A stretch of 64,000 nucleotides of DNA, taken from positions 124,001-188,000 of the forward strand of contig NZ_JBJYIN010000001.1 in the NCBI RefSeq assembly GCF_046237015.1, in the 5' to 3' direction. Below are positions 35,599 through 44,773 of this stretch, piece after piece; the first letter of the stretch is position 1, and each line of letters begins with the position of its first letter. The notes under the pieces were generated by a model. The model worked only from the letters and a program-made list of their open reading frames with translations, made no database searches and was not told the DNA's origin. The position numbers and the translations under genes are program-made. Source of the DNA: JBJYIN01 sp046237015. GTDB taxonomy: Bacteria > Pseudomonadota > Gammaproteobacteria > Enterobacterales > Enterobacteriaceae.

Positions 35599-38500
35599 AT
35601 GAAACTGAATCGAAGAGGTTTCTTTAAAGTTTGCGCGGGAGGGATGGCCGGAACCACTCTCGCGGTATTGGGCTTTACACCGACGGAAGCAATGGCATCA
35701 GTTCGTCAATATAAATTGTTACGCGCGAAAGAAACGCGTAACAACTGCACTTATTGTTCTGTCGGTTGTGGCGTCCTCATGTATAGCCTGGGAGACGGCG
35801 CTAAAAACGCCAAGCCCTCCGTTTTCCACATTGAAGGCGATGCTGACCATCCGGTTAGCCGTGGTTCTCTGTGCCCTAAAGGCGCGGGTCTGGTGGATTA
35901 CATTCACAGCGAAAACCGCCTGCAATATCCTGAATATCGCGCACCGGGTTCAGATAAATGGCAAAGAATCAGTTGGGATGAGGCAATTGACCGCATTGCG
36001 CGACTGATGAAAGCCGATCGTGATGCCAATTTCGAACGGACCAACGCCAAAGGCACGACTGTTAACCGCTGGTTAACAACGGGTATGCTATGTTCTTCCG
36101 CCGCCAGTAATGAAACGGGCGTTCTCGACCAAAAATTCGCGCGTTCGCTCGGCATGGTCGCCATCGATTGTCAGGCTCGTCTGTGTCATGGGCCAACCGT
36201 CGCCGCGCTGGCCCCTACTTTCGGCCGCGGCGCAATGACCAACAACTGGGTCGATATCAAGAACGCCAACGTCGTTATCGTGATGGGCGGGAACCCAGCG
36301 GAAGCGCACCCTGTCGGGTTTAAATGGGCCGTTGAAGCCAAAACGCATAACGACGCCAAACTGATTGTGGTCGATCCACGCTTTAACCGCTCTGCTGCCG
36401 TCGCTGACCTGTATGCGCCGATACGTGCAGGTTCCGATGCGGCCTTCTTACTCGGTATTGTCAATTACCTCATTACACACAATAAGATCCATCATGAATA
36501 TGTTGTCTCTTATACGAGCGCCAGCTTGATCGTTCGTGACGATTACCACTTTGAAGAAGGCTTGTTCAGCGGCTACGACGAAAAAACACGTCAGTATGAC
36601 AAGTCCAGTTGGCAATATGAACTCGATGCATCTGGTTTCGCCAAACGCGACACAACGTTGACACATCCTCGTTGCGTATGGAATCTGCTGAAAAAGCACG
36701 TTGAGCGCTACACACCCGAAATGGTGACGTCGCTCTGCGGCACCTCAACCAAAGATTACGAAGAAATCTGCCGTACGCTGGCAGAAACCTGCGTACCCGA
36801 TAAAACCGCAACCTTTATGTACGCTCTGGGTTGGACACACCACACCAACGGTGCCCAGATCATTCGTTCTGCCGCCATTATCCAATTATTGCTGGGTAAC
36901 ATTGGTATGTCCGGTGGCGGGATCAATGCGTTGCGCGGTCACTCCAACATTCAGGGCTATACCGACCTGGGTCTGCTGTCATTAAATCTGCCGGGCTATA
37001 TGCCGCTGCCATCCGAAAAACAGGCCGATTTGAAGACTTATCTGGGGCAAATCACACCAAACGCCCTGCTGCCGGAACAGGTTAACTATTGGAAAAATAC
37101 CCCCAAATTCTTTATCAGCATGATGAAGAGTTTCTACGGCGACCACGCTCAAGCAGAGAACAATTGGGGCTATGACTTCTTACCCAAGTGGGATCGTAGC
37201 TACGATGTGATGGTACAAACCGAGTTGATGGTTGAGGGTAAAATGAACGGCTATATCGTTCAGGGTTTCAACCCGGTTGCCGCTTTTTCTAACAAGAATA
37301 AAGCGACAGAAGCACTATCAAAACTCAAGTACATGGTAACCATTGATCCGTTGGTCACAGAAACGTCAACGTTCTGGCAAAACCACGGTGAGTTTAACGA
37401 TGTCGATCCTGCGGCTATTCAAACTGAAGTCTTCCGCCTGCCCTCTTCCTGCTTTGCCGAAGAAAACGGCTCCATCGCCAACTCAGGCCGTTGGCTACAG
37501 TGGCACTGGGCAGCCGCTGAGCCACCTGGAGAAGCGCTGCACGACGGTAAAATTCTCGGTAAGTTGCTCATGCGTTTGCGCGAACTTTACCGTGAAGAAG
37601 GCGGGGCTTATCCCGATCCGTTGATGAATATCAATTGGAACTATCAGGATCAGGAAGACCCTACGCCGGAAGAAATTGCTCGTGAAGCCAACGGCATCGC
37701 GCTAGCCGATATCTATGATGACAGCGGCAAGCTGATTTTGAAGAAAGGTCAGCAAATTGCAGATTTTTCGCAACTGCGTGACGATGGTTCTACATCCAGT
37801 TTCTGCTGGATTTATGCCGGAAGCTGGACCGAAGCTGGCAACCAGATGGACAAGCGTGATAACGCCGACGCCGGTTTAGGTTGCACCCCTCACTGGGCGT
37901 GGGCGTGGCCGCAAAACCGCCGTATTCTATACAACCGCGCCTCTGCTGATCTGCAAGGTAAACCGTGGGACAGTAAACGTAAACTCATGGAGTGGAATGG
38001 TCAGAAATGGCAAGGCATTGATGTGCCTGACTTCGCCGCTACCGTTCCTCCGGGCAAAGACACCGGGCCATTCATTATGCTACCGGAAGGTCTTGCTCGT
38101 CTGTTTTCCATGGACAAGCTGGTCGACGGGCCGTTCCCTGAACATTATGAACCCATTGAGTCCCCCATCGGCACGAACCCGCTGCACCCTTCGGTGGTTT
38201 CCAGTCCGGCCGCGCGCTTGTTTGCACGTGATGCCAAAACAATGGGCACCGCGAAGGACTTCCCTTACGTCGCGACAACATACTCGATTACCGAGCTATT
38301 CCGTCACTGGACAAAACATGCGCGTCTGAATGCGATTGTTCAACCCGAACAATTTGTTGAGATCGGTGAAAACCTGGCACAAAGCAAAGGCATAAAAGCA
38401 GGCGACGATGTGAAAGTCTCTTGCCAGCGCGGCTACATCAAAGCCAAGGCGGTCGTGACCAAGCGTATTAAAACATTGCAAATCGCTGGTCGAACCGTGG

Positions 38501-38646
38501 AAACCATCGGAATTCCCTGCCACTGGGGTTTTGAGGGGGCCACCCGTAAAGGTTTCCTGGCTAACACGCTCACCCCCAGCGTCGGTGACGCTAATTCACA
38601 AACGCCTGAGTACAAAGCGTTTTTGGTTAATGTAGAGAAGGTGTAA
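35599..38646 (+). CDS. fdnG: Formate dehydrogenase-N alpha subunit, cysteine variant
   Basis: The molybdenum bis-MGD catalytic subunit oxidises formate in the periplasm. From the ATG at 35599 it is 1015 residues, the E. coli FdnG length. An in-frame ATG 18 codons upstream would put extra residues before the Tat signal. The N-terminus has a twin-arginine motif NRRGFFK; Cys50, Cys53, Cys57 and Cys92 bind the 4Fe-4S cluster. At residue 196, where E. coli FdnG has selenocysteine (UGA), the codon is TGT for Cys (36184-36186, in ARLCHGPTVA). The neighbouring His is kept. Cys enzymes are usually slower but need no SelA/B/C. First gene of fdnGHI. Confidence 0.96.
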   Translation: MKLNRRGFFKVCAGGMAGTTLAVLGFTPTEAMASVRQYKLLRAKETRNNCTYCSVGCGVLMYSLGDGAKNAKPSVFHIEGDADHPVSRGSLCPKGAGLVDYIHSENRLQYPEYRAPGSDKWQRISWDEAIDRIARLMKADRDANFERTNAKGTTVNRWLTTGMLCSSAASNETGVLDQKFARSLGMVAIDCQARLCHGPTVAALAPTFGRGAMTNNWVDIKNANVVIVMGGNPAEAHPVGFKWAVEAKTHNDAKLIVVDPRFNRSAAVADLYAPIRAGSDAAFLLGIVNYLITHNKIHHEYVVSYTSASLIVRDDYHFEEGLFSGYDEKTRQYDKSSWQYELDASGFAKRDTTLTHPRCVWNLLKKHVERYTPEMVTSLCGTSTKDYEEICRTLAETCVPDKTATFMYALGWTHHTNGAQIIRSAAIIQLLLGNIGMSGGGINALRGHSNIQGYTDLGLLSLNLPGYMPLPSEKQADLKTYLGQITPNALLPEQVNYWKNTPKFFISMMKSFYGDHAQAENNWGYDFLPKWDRSYDVMVQTELMVEGKMNGYIVQGFNPVAAFSNKNKATEALSKLKYMVTIDPLVTETSTFWQNHGEFNDVDPAAIQTEVFRLPSSCFAEENGSIANSGRWLQWHWAAAEPPGEALHDGKILGKLLMRLRELYREEGGAYPDPLMNINWNYQDQEDPTPEEIAREANGIALADIYDDSGKLILKKGQQIADFSQLRDDGSTSSFCWIYAGSWTEAGNQMDKRDNADAGLGCTPHWAWAWPQNRRILYNRASADLQGKPWDSKRKLMEWNGQKWQGIDVPDFAATVPPGKDTGPFIMLPEGLARLFSMDKLVDGPFPEHYEPIESPIGTNPLHPSVVSSPAARLFARDAKTMGTAKDFPYVATTYSITELFRHWTKHARLNAIVQPEQFVEIGENLAQSKGIKAGDDVKVSCQRGYIKAKAVVTKRIKTLQIAGRTVETIGIPCHWGFEGATRKGFLANTLTPSVGDANSQTPEYKAFLVNVEKV

Positions 38647-38658
38647 GGGTAGCCAACC

Positions 38659-39552
38659 ATGTCAATGCAATCTCAAGATATTATCAAACGTTCGGCCACC
38701 AATGACTTTACACCGCCGCCGCAGGTACGCAGCGATAAAAGTGAAGTGGCTAAACTTATCGACGTCACAACCTGTATTGGCTGTAAAGCCTGCCAGGTTG
38801 CCTGCTCTGAATGGAATGACATTCGTGATGAAGTGGGTCATAACGCAGGGGTTTACGACAACCCGGCCGATCTCAGCGCCAAATCCTGGACGCTGATGCG
38901 CTTTTCCGAAGTAGAGGAAAACGATCGTCTGGAGTGGCTCATCCGCAAAGATGGCTGTATGCACTGTAGCGATCCTGGTTGCCTGAAAGCCTGCCCGTCA
39001 GCAGGCGCAGTTATCCAATATGCCAACGGGATTGTCGATTTTCAGTCGGAACATTGTATCGGCTGTGGCTATTGCATCGCGGGTTGTCCGTTCAATATTC
39101 CTCGTCTGAATAAAGAGGACAACCGTGTTTATAAATGCACTCTGTGTGTTGATCGCGTTAGCGTTGGGCAAGAACCAGCCTGCGTGAAAACCTGCCCAAC
39201 CGGAGCCATTCGTTTCGGCACCAAAGAAGAAATGAAGCATCTGGCAGAAGAGCGCATTGTCGATCTGAAAAAACGCGGCTATCAACATGCGGGGCTTTAC
39301 GATCCTCAAGGTGTCGGCGGAACACACGTAATGTATGTCCTGCATCATGCCGATCGCCCGTCGCTCTATCACAACCTGCCGGACAATCCGCAAATCTCCA
39401 CACCGGTGAATTTGTGGAAAGGCATACTGAAGCCACTATCCGCACTGGGGTTTGTCGCCACCTTTGCCGGGTTAATGTTCCACTATGTCGGTATCGGGCC
39501 GAATACCGAAGAAATGGAGCACGAAGATGAGGGAGAAGACAAACATGAGTAA
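38659..39552 (+). CDS. fdnH: Formate dehydrogenase-N beta (iron-sulfur) subunit
   Basis: A 297-residue electron-transfer subunit with four ferredoxin-type cysteine clusters: CIGCKACQVACSEW, CMHCSDPGCLKACP, CIGCGYCIAGCPF, and CTLCVDRVSVGQEPACVKTCP. A single C-terminal helix (LKPLSALGFVATFAGLMFHYVG) anchors it to the membrane facing the periplasm. It carries electrons from FdnG to the haem subunit. It starts 12 bases after fdnG and overlaps fdnI by eight bases. Confidence 0.96.
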   Translation: MSMQSQDIIKRSATNDFTPPPQVRSDKSEVAKLIDVTTCIGCKACQVACSEWNDIRDEVGHNAGVYDNPADLSAKSWTLMRFSEVEENDRLEWLIRKDGCMHCSDPGCLKACPSAGAVIQYANGIVDFQSEHCIGCGYCIAGCPFNIPRLNKEDNRVYKCTLCVDRVSVGQEPACVKTCPTGAIRFGTKEEMKHLAEERIVDLKKRGYQHAGLYDPQGVGGTHVMYVLHHADRPSLYHNLPDNPQISTPVNLWKGILKPLSALGFVATFAGLMFHYVGIGPNTEEMEHEDEGEDKHE

Positions 39553-40183
39553 GCAGAAAATGATTTTGCGTACCAAATTTATCGATCGCATCTGTCATTG
39601 GATTGTGGTGATTAGCTTTTTCCTGGTCTCCCTATCGGGTATAGCCTTGTTTTTCCCAACGCTGCAATGGCTGACGCAAACTTTCGGTACTCCGCAAATG
39701 GGCCGGATCATGCATCCCTTTTTCGGTGTGCTGATTGTGATTTGTCTGGTTCCAATGTTCTTCCGCTTTGTCGGTCATAACATTCCCAAACGCGGCGATC
39801 TGCCTTGGTTCCTGCATATCGTTGAGGTATTGAAAGGCAACGAGCATGAAGTCTCTGATGTGGGCAAATACAACCCTGGGCAGAAGATGATGTTTTGGAG
39901 CATCATGGGGCTGACATTAGTCCTATTGATTACCGGCGTCATTATGTGGCGGCCCTATTTCGCTCATCTTTTCCCTATTGATATCGTGCGCTACGCAATC
40001 TTGATCCACGCGGCTGCGGCAATTGTCTTAATCCACGCCATTCTGATTCATATGTACATGGCATTTTGGGTAAAAGGCTCAATTAAGGGCATGATAGAAG
40101 GCAAGGTTTCCAAACGCTGGGCGAAGAAACACCACCCTCGTTGGGCTCGTAGCCTAAAAGAAGAGAAAGAAATCAAAAAGTAA
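39545..40183 (+). CDS. fdnI: Formate dehydrogenase-N gamma (cytochrome b556) subunit
   Basis: A 212-residue membrane protein with four helices that binds two haems b and reduces menaquinone. Candidate haem ligands include the His in IDRICHWIVV (helix 1), MHPFFGVL, and the helix-4 pair in ILIHAAAAIVLIHAILIHMY. The start ATG at 39545 lies within the end of fdnH and gives a family-length protein; an open frame upstream is only fdnH sequence in another frame. A terminator follows. Confidence 0.95.
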   Translation: MSKQKMILRTKFIDRICHWIVVISFFLVSLSGIALFFPTLQWLTQTFGTPQMGRIMHPFFGVLIVICLVPMFFRFVGHNIPKRGDLPWFLHIVEVLKGNEHEVSDVGKYNPGQKMMFWSIMGLTLVLLITGVIMWRPYFAHLFPIDIVRYAILIHAAAAIVLIHAILIHMYMAFWVKGSIKGMIEGKVSKRWAKKHHPRWARSLKEEKEIKK

Positions 40184-40194
40184 ACAATACCCAC

Positions 40195-40223
40195 ACCGTC
40201 CCTGCACACGCAGGGACGGTTTC
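40195..40223 (+). terminator. fdnGHI intrinsic terminator
   Basis: ACCGTCCCTG (40195-40204) pairs with CAGGGACGGT (40211-40220) around a 6-base loop and is followed by TTT. It starts 12 bases after the fdnI stop and marks the operon end. Confidence 0.85.
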
Positions 40224-40372
40224 TGATCTCCCCCTATGCCTCTCCATCATTCTCACGCCAGCAGGAAGACCTTCTTCAGGTCATTTCATATTTTTGTCAT
40301 TGGCAATTTCTATATTGAATGACCCGCATCAGAGACGAATACGCTCATTTCCACAACGATAAAAGGACCGCT

Positions 40373-41743
40373 ATGAATATCGCTAACCCCTTTCCGATAC
40401 GCCGTTGCGCTCTGGCATTCATCACAATACTCGGCTTCAATACTCATCTTTATGCACAAACAGCACAGGCCGTTCCCGCTATATTAAGCGGTCATGCCGT
40501 GATGCCGGTTAAGTCATTTATCACCACACCCGAGGATGCACCTTCCGATCTCACGATCAGCGGTAAATACACCAATGGCGAGAGAGTCACCGAATTAGGT
40601 CGCATAGCCGCCAAATCAGCCGATCGTCTGACGGGGATCGGTCTGCCAGTAGAAGGACAACCGCTGCAAGGGCATTCCGGAATTAAACATCTACCGGATG
40701 GCACTTACTGGGTATTGACGGATAACGGCTACGGAACCAAGGCTAACTCTCCTGATTCCATGTTATTTCTAAGCCATTACCAGATTGATTTTAAACAGGG
40801 TGATGTCAAACGATTAAAAACCATTTTCCTACACGATCCCGACAGACAAGTCCCGTTTCATATCGTGAATGAAAGTACCGAACAGCGTTATTTAACCGGT
40901 GCCGATTTCGATCCCGAAAGTTTTCAGTTCGCTGATGACAGCCTGTGGATCGGCGATGAATTTGGCCCCTATCTGATCAAAGCTGATTTAAATGGCAGAA
41001 TACAGCGGGTATTCAGTACTCAGGTTGACGGCAAGGTAGTCAAATCGCCAGATAATCCAACATTGGCATCGCCAGGCACACCGGATGGCAAATTAAACTT
41101 TCAGGTTTCCCGTTCAAAGGGATTTGAAGGCATGGCCGCAGCAAAAAACGGCTCCATGTTATATCCCCTACTTGAGGGAGCATTATGGGATACTGCCGCA
41201 CAAGAATATGAAAACCAGAACGGCAAACGCTACCTGCGCGTGCTCGAATTTGATGTTAAAAATCAGGCATGGACGGGTCGGAGTTGGAAATATGTATTAG
41301 AAGACAATCAGAATGCTATAGGCGACTTTAACATGATTGACAAGCAGCACGGGTTAATCATTGAACGCGACAGTAACGAAGGAACCGCCGATAAAGCCTG
41401 TGCGGCAGGCGCACCAACGGAACGCTGCTTTAGCAAACCTGCCGCATTCAAACGCATTTATAAGGTCACGTTTTCTGACGCGAATGTTGGCCAACCCGTA
41501 GAAAAAATCGCCTATATCGATCTGATGAACATTCAGGATCCCCATCATCTGGCACGCAAGCCGCTAACTCATGGCGTGTTAACATTTCCGTTTATGACGA
41601 TTGAGAATGTGGATGTCGTTGACGATAGCCATATCATCGTGGGGAATGACAACAACTTCCCCTTCTCATCCAGTCGCGAGCCCAATTCGGCTGATGATAA
41701 TGAGTTCATCCTGTTGGATGTCAAAGCACTGCTAGAAAAATAA
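40373..41743 (+). CDS. Secreted esterase-like phytase-family protein
   Basis: A 456-residue protein with an N-terminal signal peptide (IRRCALAFITILGFNTHLYAQ). The ATG at 40373 is preceded by AAAGGA and begins the signal, so it is preferred over an upstream ATG. The rest reads as the 'esterase-like activity of phytase' domain: GIGLPVEGQPLQGHSGIKHLPDGTYWVLTDNGYGTK, DSLWIGDEFGPYLIKAD, SKGFEGMAA and a C-terminal NDNNFPFSSSR. These are propeller-like periplasmic or secreted proteins with proposed phosphatase or esterase activity. Substrate unknown. It stands alone between two terminators. Confidence 0.82.
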   Translation: MNIANPFPIRRCALAFITILGFNTHLYAQTAQAVPAILSGHAVMPVKSFITTPEDAPSDLTISGKYTNGERVTELGRIAAKSADRLTGIGLPVEGQPLQGHSGIKHLPDGTYWVLTDNGYGTKANSPDSMLFLSHYQIDFKQGDVKRLKTIFLHDPDRQVPFHIVNESTEQRYLTGADFDPESFQFADDSLWIGDEFGPYLIKADLNGRIQRVFSTQVDGKVVKSPDNPTLASPGTPDGKLNFQVSRSKGFEGMAAAKNGSMLYPLLEGALWDTAAQEYENQNGKRYLRVLEFDVKNQAWTGRSWKYVLEDNQNAIGDFNMIDKQHGLIIERDSNEGTADKACAAGAPTERCFSKPAAFKRIYKVTFSDANVGQPVEKIAYIDLMNIQDPHHLARKPLTHGVLTFPFMTIENVDVVDDSHIIVGNDNNFPFSSSREPNSADDNEFILLDVKALLEK

Positions 41744-41752
41744 ACCGTCCTA

Positions 41753-41784
41753 CTTTCCCTGTCGTTTCTCATCGGCAGGGAAAG
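41753..41784. terminator. Terminator between phytase-like gene and pgl
   Basis: CTTTCCCTG (41753-41761) and CAGGGAAAG (41776-41784) form a 9-bp stem with a 14-base loop, followed by CCTGTTTT on the plus strand. It separates two convergent genes and may serve both. Confidence 0.7.
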
Positions 41785-41807
41785 CCTGTTTTAACCAGCA
41801 ATAACAA

Positions 41808-42803
41808 TTAACGCGCTAAAATACTCACCCACATCGGCCCTTGACCAACCGCATAACGGGCGAGTGGCTGTAAGCCGCCTGTTTCACCTTCAATACGGTA
41901 CACTTCAATATGATGTGACGTTTGCCCGGCTGAAATCAGGAACTGACCAGAGTGGTCGATATTGAAACCACGTGGTTGCGTTTCCGTTGGTTGATGCCCA
42001 ACTAAGGCTAGCGTACGCCCTTCTTCAGATACGCTGAAAATACTCAACAAGCTGGCAGTACGGTCACTGGTATACAGGAAGTGGCCATCAGGCGTGATAT
42101 GAATATCCGCCGCCCAACGCGTGTCGGCAAACCCCGCAGGCATCGCATCCAGCGTTTGAACTTTCTGCAATTGACCATCGGCAGCGTCAAGCTGATAAAC
42201 ATCCACAGAACTGTCCAATTCGTTAACACAATAGGCGAAACGGTTATTAGGGTGAAATGCCATGTGACGCGGACCCGCTCCCGAGACCGTCGTCATTTGC
42301 GTCTGACGATGCGTACTCAGTTCCCCCGCCTCCCCCAAATCATATAAGCGAATACGATCCTCTTTCAGACAAGGTGCCCATAGCACCGTATTCGTCGGAT
42401 CGATATTGGTTGAATGGCATCCTTCCAGCCCATCCAACTGCTGAATAGGTTCGCCGACCACACCGTCCTCACCAATAGGACTAACGCTCACACAGGCACC
42501 GCTATAGGAAGCACTAAACAGAAAACGCCCCTTGCGGTCGGTAGAAAGATGCGTCGGACTACCAGGTAATGTTGCCGCGCCAACATCAGTCAACCGGCCC
42601 TGATTATCAATATGGTAGCTAATCACACGAAACGAAGGGCGAACACCGACATACAGGTGGCGCTTATCAGGAGCAATGGTCATTGGCTGCACCTGACCGG
42701 GAACATCAACAACCTGCAATAACGTCAGATGACCTTCAGCTCCGAGCTGCCATACGTGGATCTGTTGGCTTTCCGGGCTGGCGACATAAACCACTTGTTG
42801 CAT
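41808..42803 (-). CDS. pgl: 6-phosphogluconolactonase
   Basis: Pgl hydrolyses 6-phosphogluconolactone in the oxidative pentose phosphate pathway. The 331-residue, seven-bladed propeller protein has the E. coli Pgl length and sequence pattern: VYVASPESQQIHVWQLG, PDKRHLYVGVRPSFRVISY, WAPCLKEDRIRLYDLG, GAGPRHMAFHPNNRFAYCVNELDSSVDVY and TQPRGFNIDHSGQFLI. It is transcribed away from the DUF4186 gene. Confidence 0.96.
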   Translation of the reverse strand: MQQVVYVASPESQQIHVWQLGAEGHLTLLQVVDVPGQVQPMTIAPDKRHLYVGVRPSFRVISYHIDNQGRLTDVGAATLPGSPTHLSTDRKGRFLFSASYSGACVSVSPIGEDGVVGEPIQQLDGLEGCHSTNIDPTNTVLWAPCLKEDRIRLYDLGEAGELSTHRQTQMTTVSGAGPRHMAFHPNNRFAYCVNELDSSVDVYQLDAADGQLQKVQTLDAMPAGFADTRWAADIHITPDGHFLYTSDRTASLLSIFSVSEEGRTLALVGHQPTETQPRGFNIDHSGQFLISAGQTSHHIEVYRIEGETGGLQPLARYAVGQGPMWVSILAR

Positions 42804-43011
42804 CGTACTCTCCTTAATGAACGCGAATTTTGCTGCTCAGGCACATGCTAACCGACCTTGAATAGCCGTTTCTACCCATTGCACCTTGTACAACCTGACT
42901 TACGGTGTACCATAGTGAATAATCGCTTTATTCTACAGACACGTAGCAAGACTACCATTCATTTATGGTGGCGACATTCCACATCAATGATAACGACATA
43001 ACGCCTGAATA

Positions 43012-43380
43012 ATGATGCCATTCGATACGCTGTTTATCCGATTATCCCGCTCTCGTTTTCGTCAACGTTTTCACCTCGGCGCTAAAGAACGCAACTATTG
43101 TTTTAATAAAGGTAAACCGCTGATTGCCTCCCACGCAGCCGACTTTGTTGCTCGCAGATTAGCGCCAGCGGACCCGGTCAACGATGGGAAACAAACGCCG
43201 ATGCGCGGCCATCCCGTTTTTATCGCACAGCACGCCACCGCCACTTGCTGCCGTGGCTGTCTGGAAAAATGGCATAATATTAAGCAACACCGTCCGCTAA
43301 ATGACGGCGAACAGCGCTATATTGTTGAGGTTATTCTGTATTGGATTGAAAACGATCTGAGTTCTGAGGTTGAGTCGTGA
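43012..43380 (+). CDS. DUF4186 family protein
   Basis: A 122-residue protein matching the pattern of DUF4186: an RFRQRFHLGAKERNYCFNKG stretch, then HAADFVARRLAPADPVNDGKQTPMRGHPVFIAQHATATCCRGCLEKWHNI, which includes a CCRGC cluster that could bind metal, and a C-terminal YIVEVILYWIENDL helix. Function of the family is unknown. The next codon (43015) is also ATG. It stands alone, divergent from pgl. Confidence 0.75.
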   Translation: MMPFDTLFIRLSRSRFRQRFHLGAKERNYCFNKGKPLIASHAADFVARRLAPADPVNDGKQTPMRGHPVFIAQHATATCCRGCLEKWHNIKQHRPLNDGEQRYIVEVILYWIENDLSSEVES

Positions 43381-43499
43381 CGGCGAATGAACAGAGATAA
43401 AAGCAAGGGATACAACAAATCGTTCAGAAATGCTAAAAACCATAACAGAACGCATTTATGTATTGTTGTGCGAGACAAAATCGGGATTTATCGGTGAAG

Positions 43500-43587
43500 T
43501 GGCGGAGGAGTAGAGATTCGAACTCTAGAACGCTTTCGCGTCGCCGGTTTTCAAGACCGGTGCCTTCAACCACTCGGCCACTCCTCC
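43500..43587 (-). tRNA. serT: tRNA-Ser(UGA)
   Basis: Read on the minus strand the 88-nt sequence starts GGAGGAGTGGCCGAGTGG and ends CTCCTCCGCCA. The 7-bp acceptor stem GGAGGAG/CTCCTCC, a D-loop typical of tRNA-Ser, anticodon loop CTTGAAA (anticodon TGA), a long variable arm (CGACGCGAAAGCGTT) and T-arm TTCGAAT are all present. CCA is encoded. It reads UCA and, by wobble, UCG/UCU codons. Confidence 0.97.
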
Positions 43588-43884
43588 GCAACGGAGCAAA
43601 CTATAAATAGTATGTCGGGTATTGTAAAGCCACACCGTAACCAATTGCTGAAAAAATAGATGACAACTTATTGAAAGCACAGAAAATCACCAACAAACGT
43701 CGATAATGTGGCAATCCTGCCGCATCAGACAATAACGAAAGCAATAAAAAACAGAGATAAAAACGCGACCGGAAGCTCGCGATATCCTGTAATGCCGTAT
43801 TTATTGCGTTGTTCCCTATTCATTTATCATCATGTCATTTATCGTAAGGCGATTAATAATGGCCTTTTTATTTGCGAGATGACT

Positions 43885-44706
43885 ATGACCTACCGTGTAA
43901 TTGCACTTGACCTTGATGGAACCTTGTTGAATCAACAGAAAAAAATCTTACCGGAATCCCTTTCCGCACTGGCATTGGCTCGCCAGCAAGGCATCAAAGT
44001 TGTGATCGTTACCGGACGCCACCATTCTGCCATTCACCCGTTTTATCAGGCATTGCAGCTTGATACCCCCGCGATCTGTTGTAATGGCACTTATGTTTAC
44101 GACTATTTGACAGGAAAAGCGTCTCACGCCAATCCGTTATCTGCCGTTCAGGCTAAAAGCGTTCTTAACATGCTGCATGAATTTGATATTCACGGGCTAA
44201 TGTACGCCGACGATGCAATGTATTACCAATATCCCACAGGGCACGTAACACGGACCCAAGCCTGGGCATCCACCTTACCGGAATCACAGCGCCCTTCATT
44301 TAAACAGGTTGCCAATTTGATCCAACAGACCGAGGAATCTGTAGCCATCTGGAAATTTGCTACATCCCATGCGGACATCCCTACCTTGAACGACTTCGCC
44401 GGCGCGGTGGAGCAACAACTCGGGCTCGCCTGTGAATGGTCATGGCAAGATCAGGTTGATATTGCCCAAACCGGCAACAGCAAAGGAAAACTACTGCAAC
44501 AGTGGCTTGCAGAGCAGGATATTAGCATGACAGATGTTATTGCCTTTGGTGATAATTTCAATGATATCAGCATGCTGGAAGGTGCGGGACTGGGCGTTGC
44601 CATGGGCAATAGCGCTGATGAAATCAAAGCCCGAGCCGATCTGATTATCGGCAGTAACGAAGAACCCAGCATCGCGAATGTCATTCGTACCCGAGTCCTG
44701 TCGTAA
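43885..44706 (+). CDS. ybhA: HAD-family sugar phosphatase YbhA
   Basis: A 273-residue Cof-type HAD hydrolase (IIB cap). Motif I VIALDLDGTLLNQ, motif II VIVTGRHH, the conserved Lys in GNSKGKLL and motif IV FGDNFNDISMLEGAG are all present. E. coli YbhA dephosphorylates pyridoxal phosphate and sugar phosphates in vitro. The ATG at 43885 gives the family N-terminus (MTYRVIALDL); an alternative ATG lies two codons upstream. About 290 bases before it, after the tRNA, hold nothing recognised. Confidence 0.93.
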   Translation: MTYRVIALDLDGTLLNQQKKILPESLSALALARQQGIKVVIVTGRHHSAIHPFYQALQLDTPAICCNGTYVYDYLTGKASHANPLSAVQAKSVLNMLHEFDIHGLMYADDAMYYQYPTGHVTRTQAWASTLPESQRPSFKQVANLIQQTEESVAIWKFATSHADIPTLNDFAGAVEQQLGLACEWSWQDQVDIAQTGNSKGKLLQQWLAEQDISMTDVIAFGDNFNDISMLEGAGLGVAMGNSADEIKARADLIIGSNEEPSIANVIRTRVLS

Positions 44707-44721
44707 GCCCGACCCCCCCTA

Positions 44722-44748
44722 TCAGGAAGCACGTTAGGTGCTTCCTGA
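44722..44748. terminator. Hairpin between ybhA and glk
   Basis: TCAGGAAGCAC (44722-44732) and GTGCTTCCTGA (44738-44748) form a perfect 11-bp stem with a 5-base loop between convergent genes. No strong T-run follows, but the position suggests bidirectional termination. Confidence 0.65.
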
Positions 44749-44773
44749 ACTCATGCTCATCGAGTGCTATGTT

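Noticed and set aside
43708..43884. Long N-terminal extension of ybhA
   Set aside because: YbhA begins directly at the HAD motif I; the extension overlaps the intergenic region and has no similarity.
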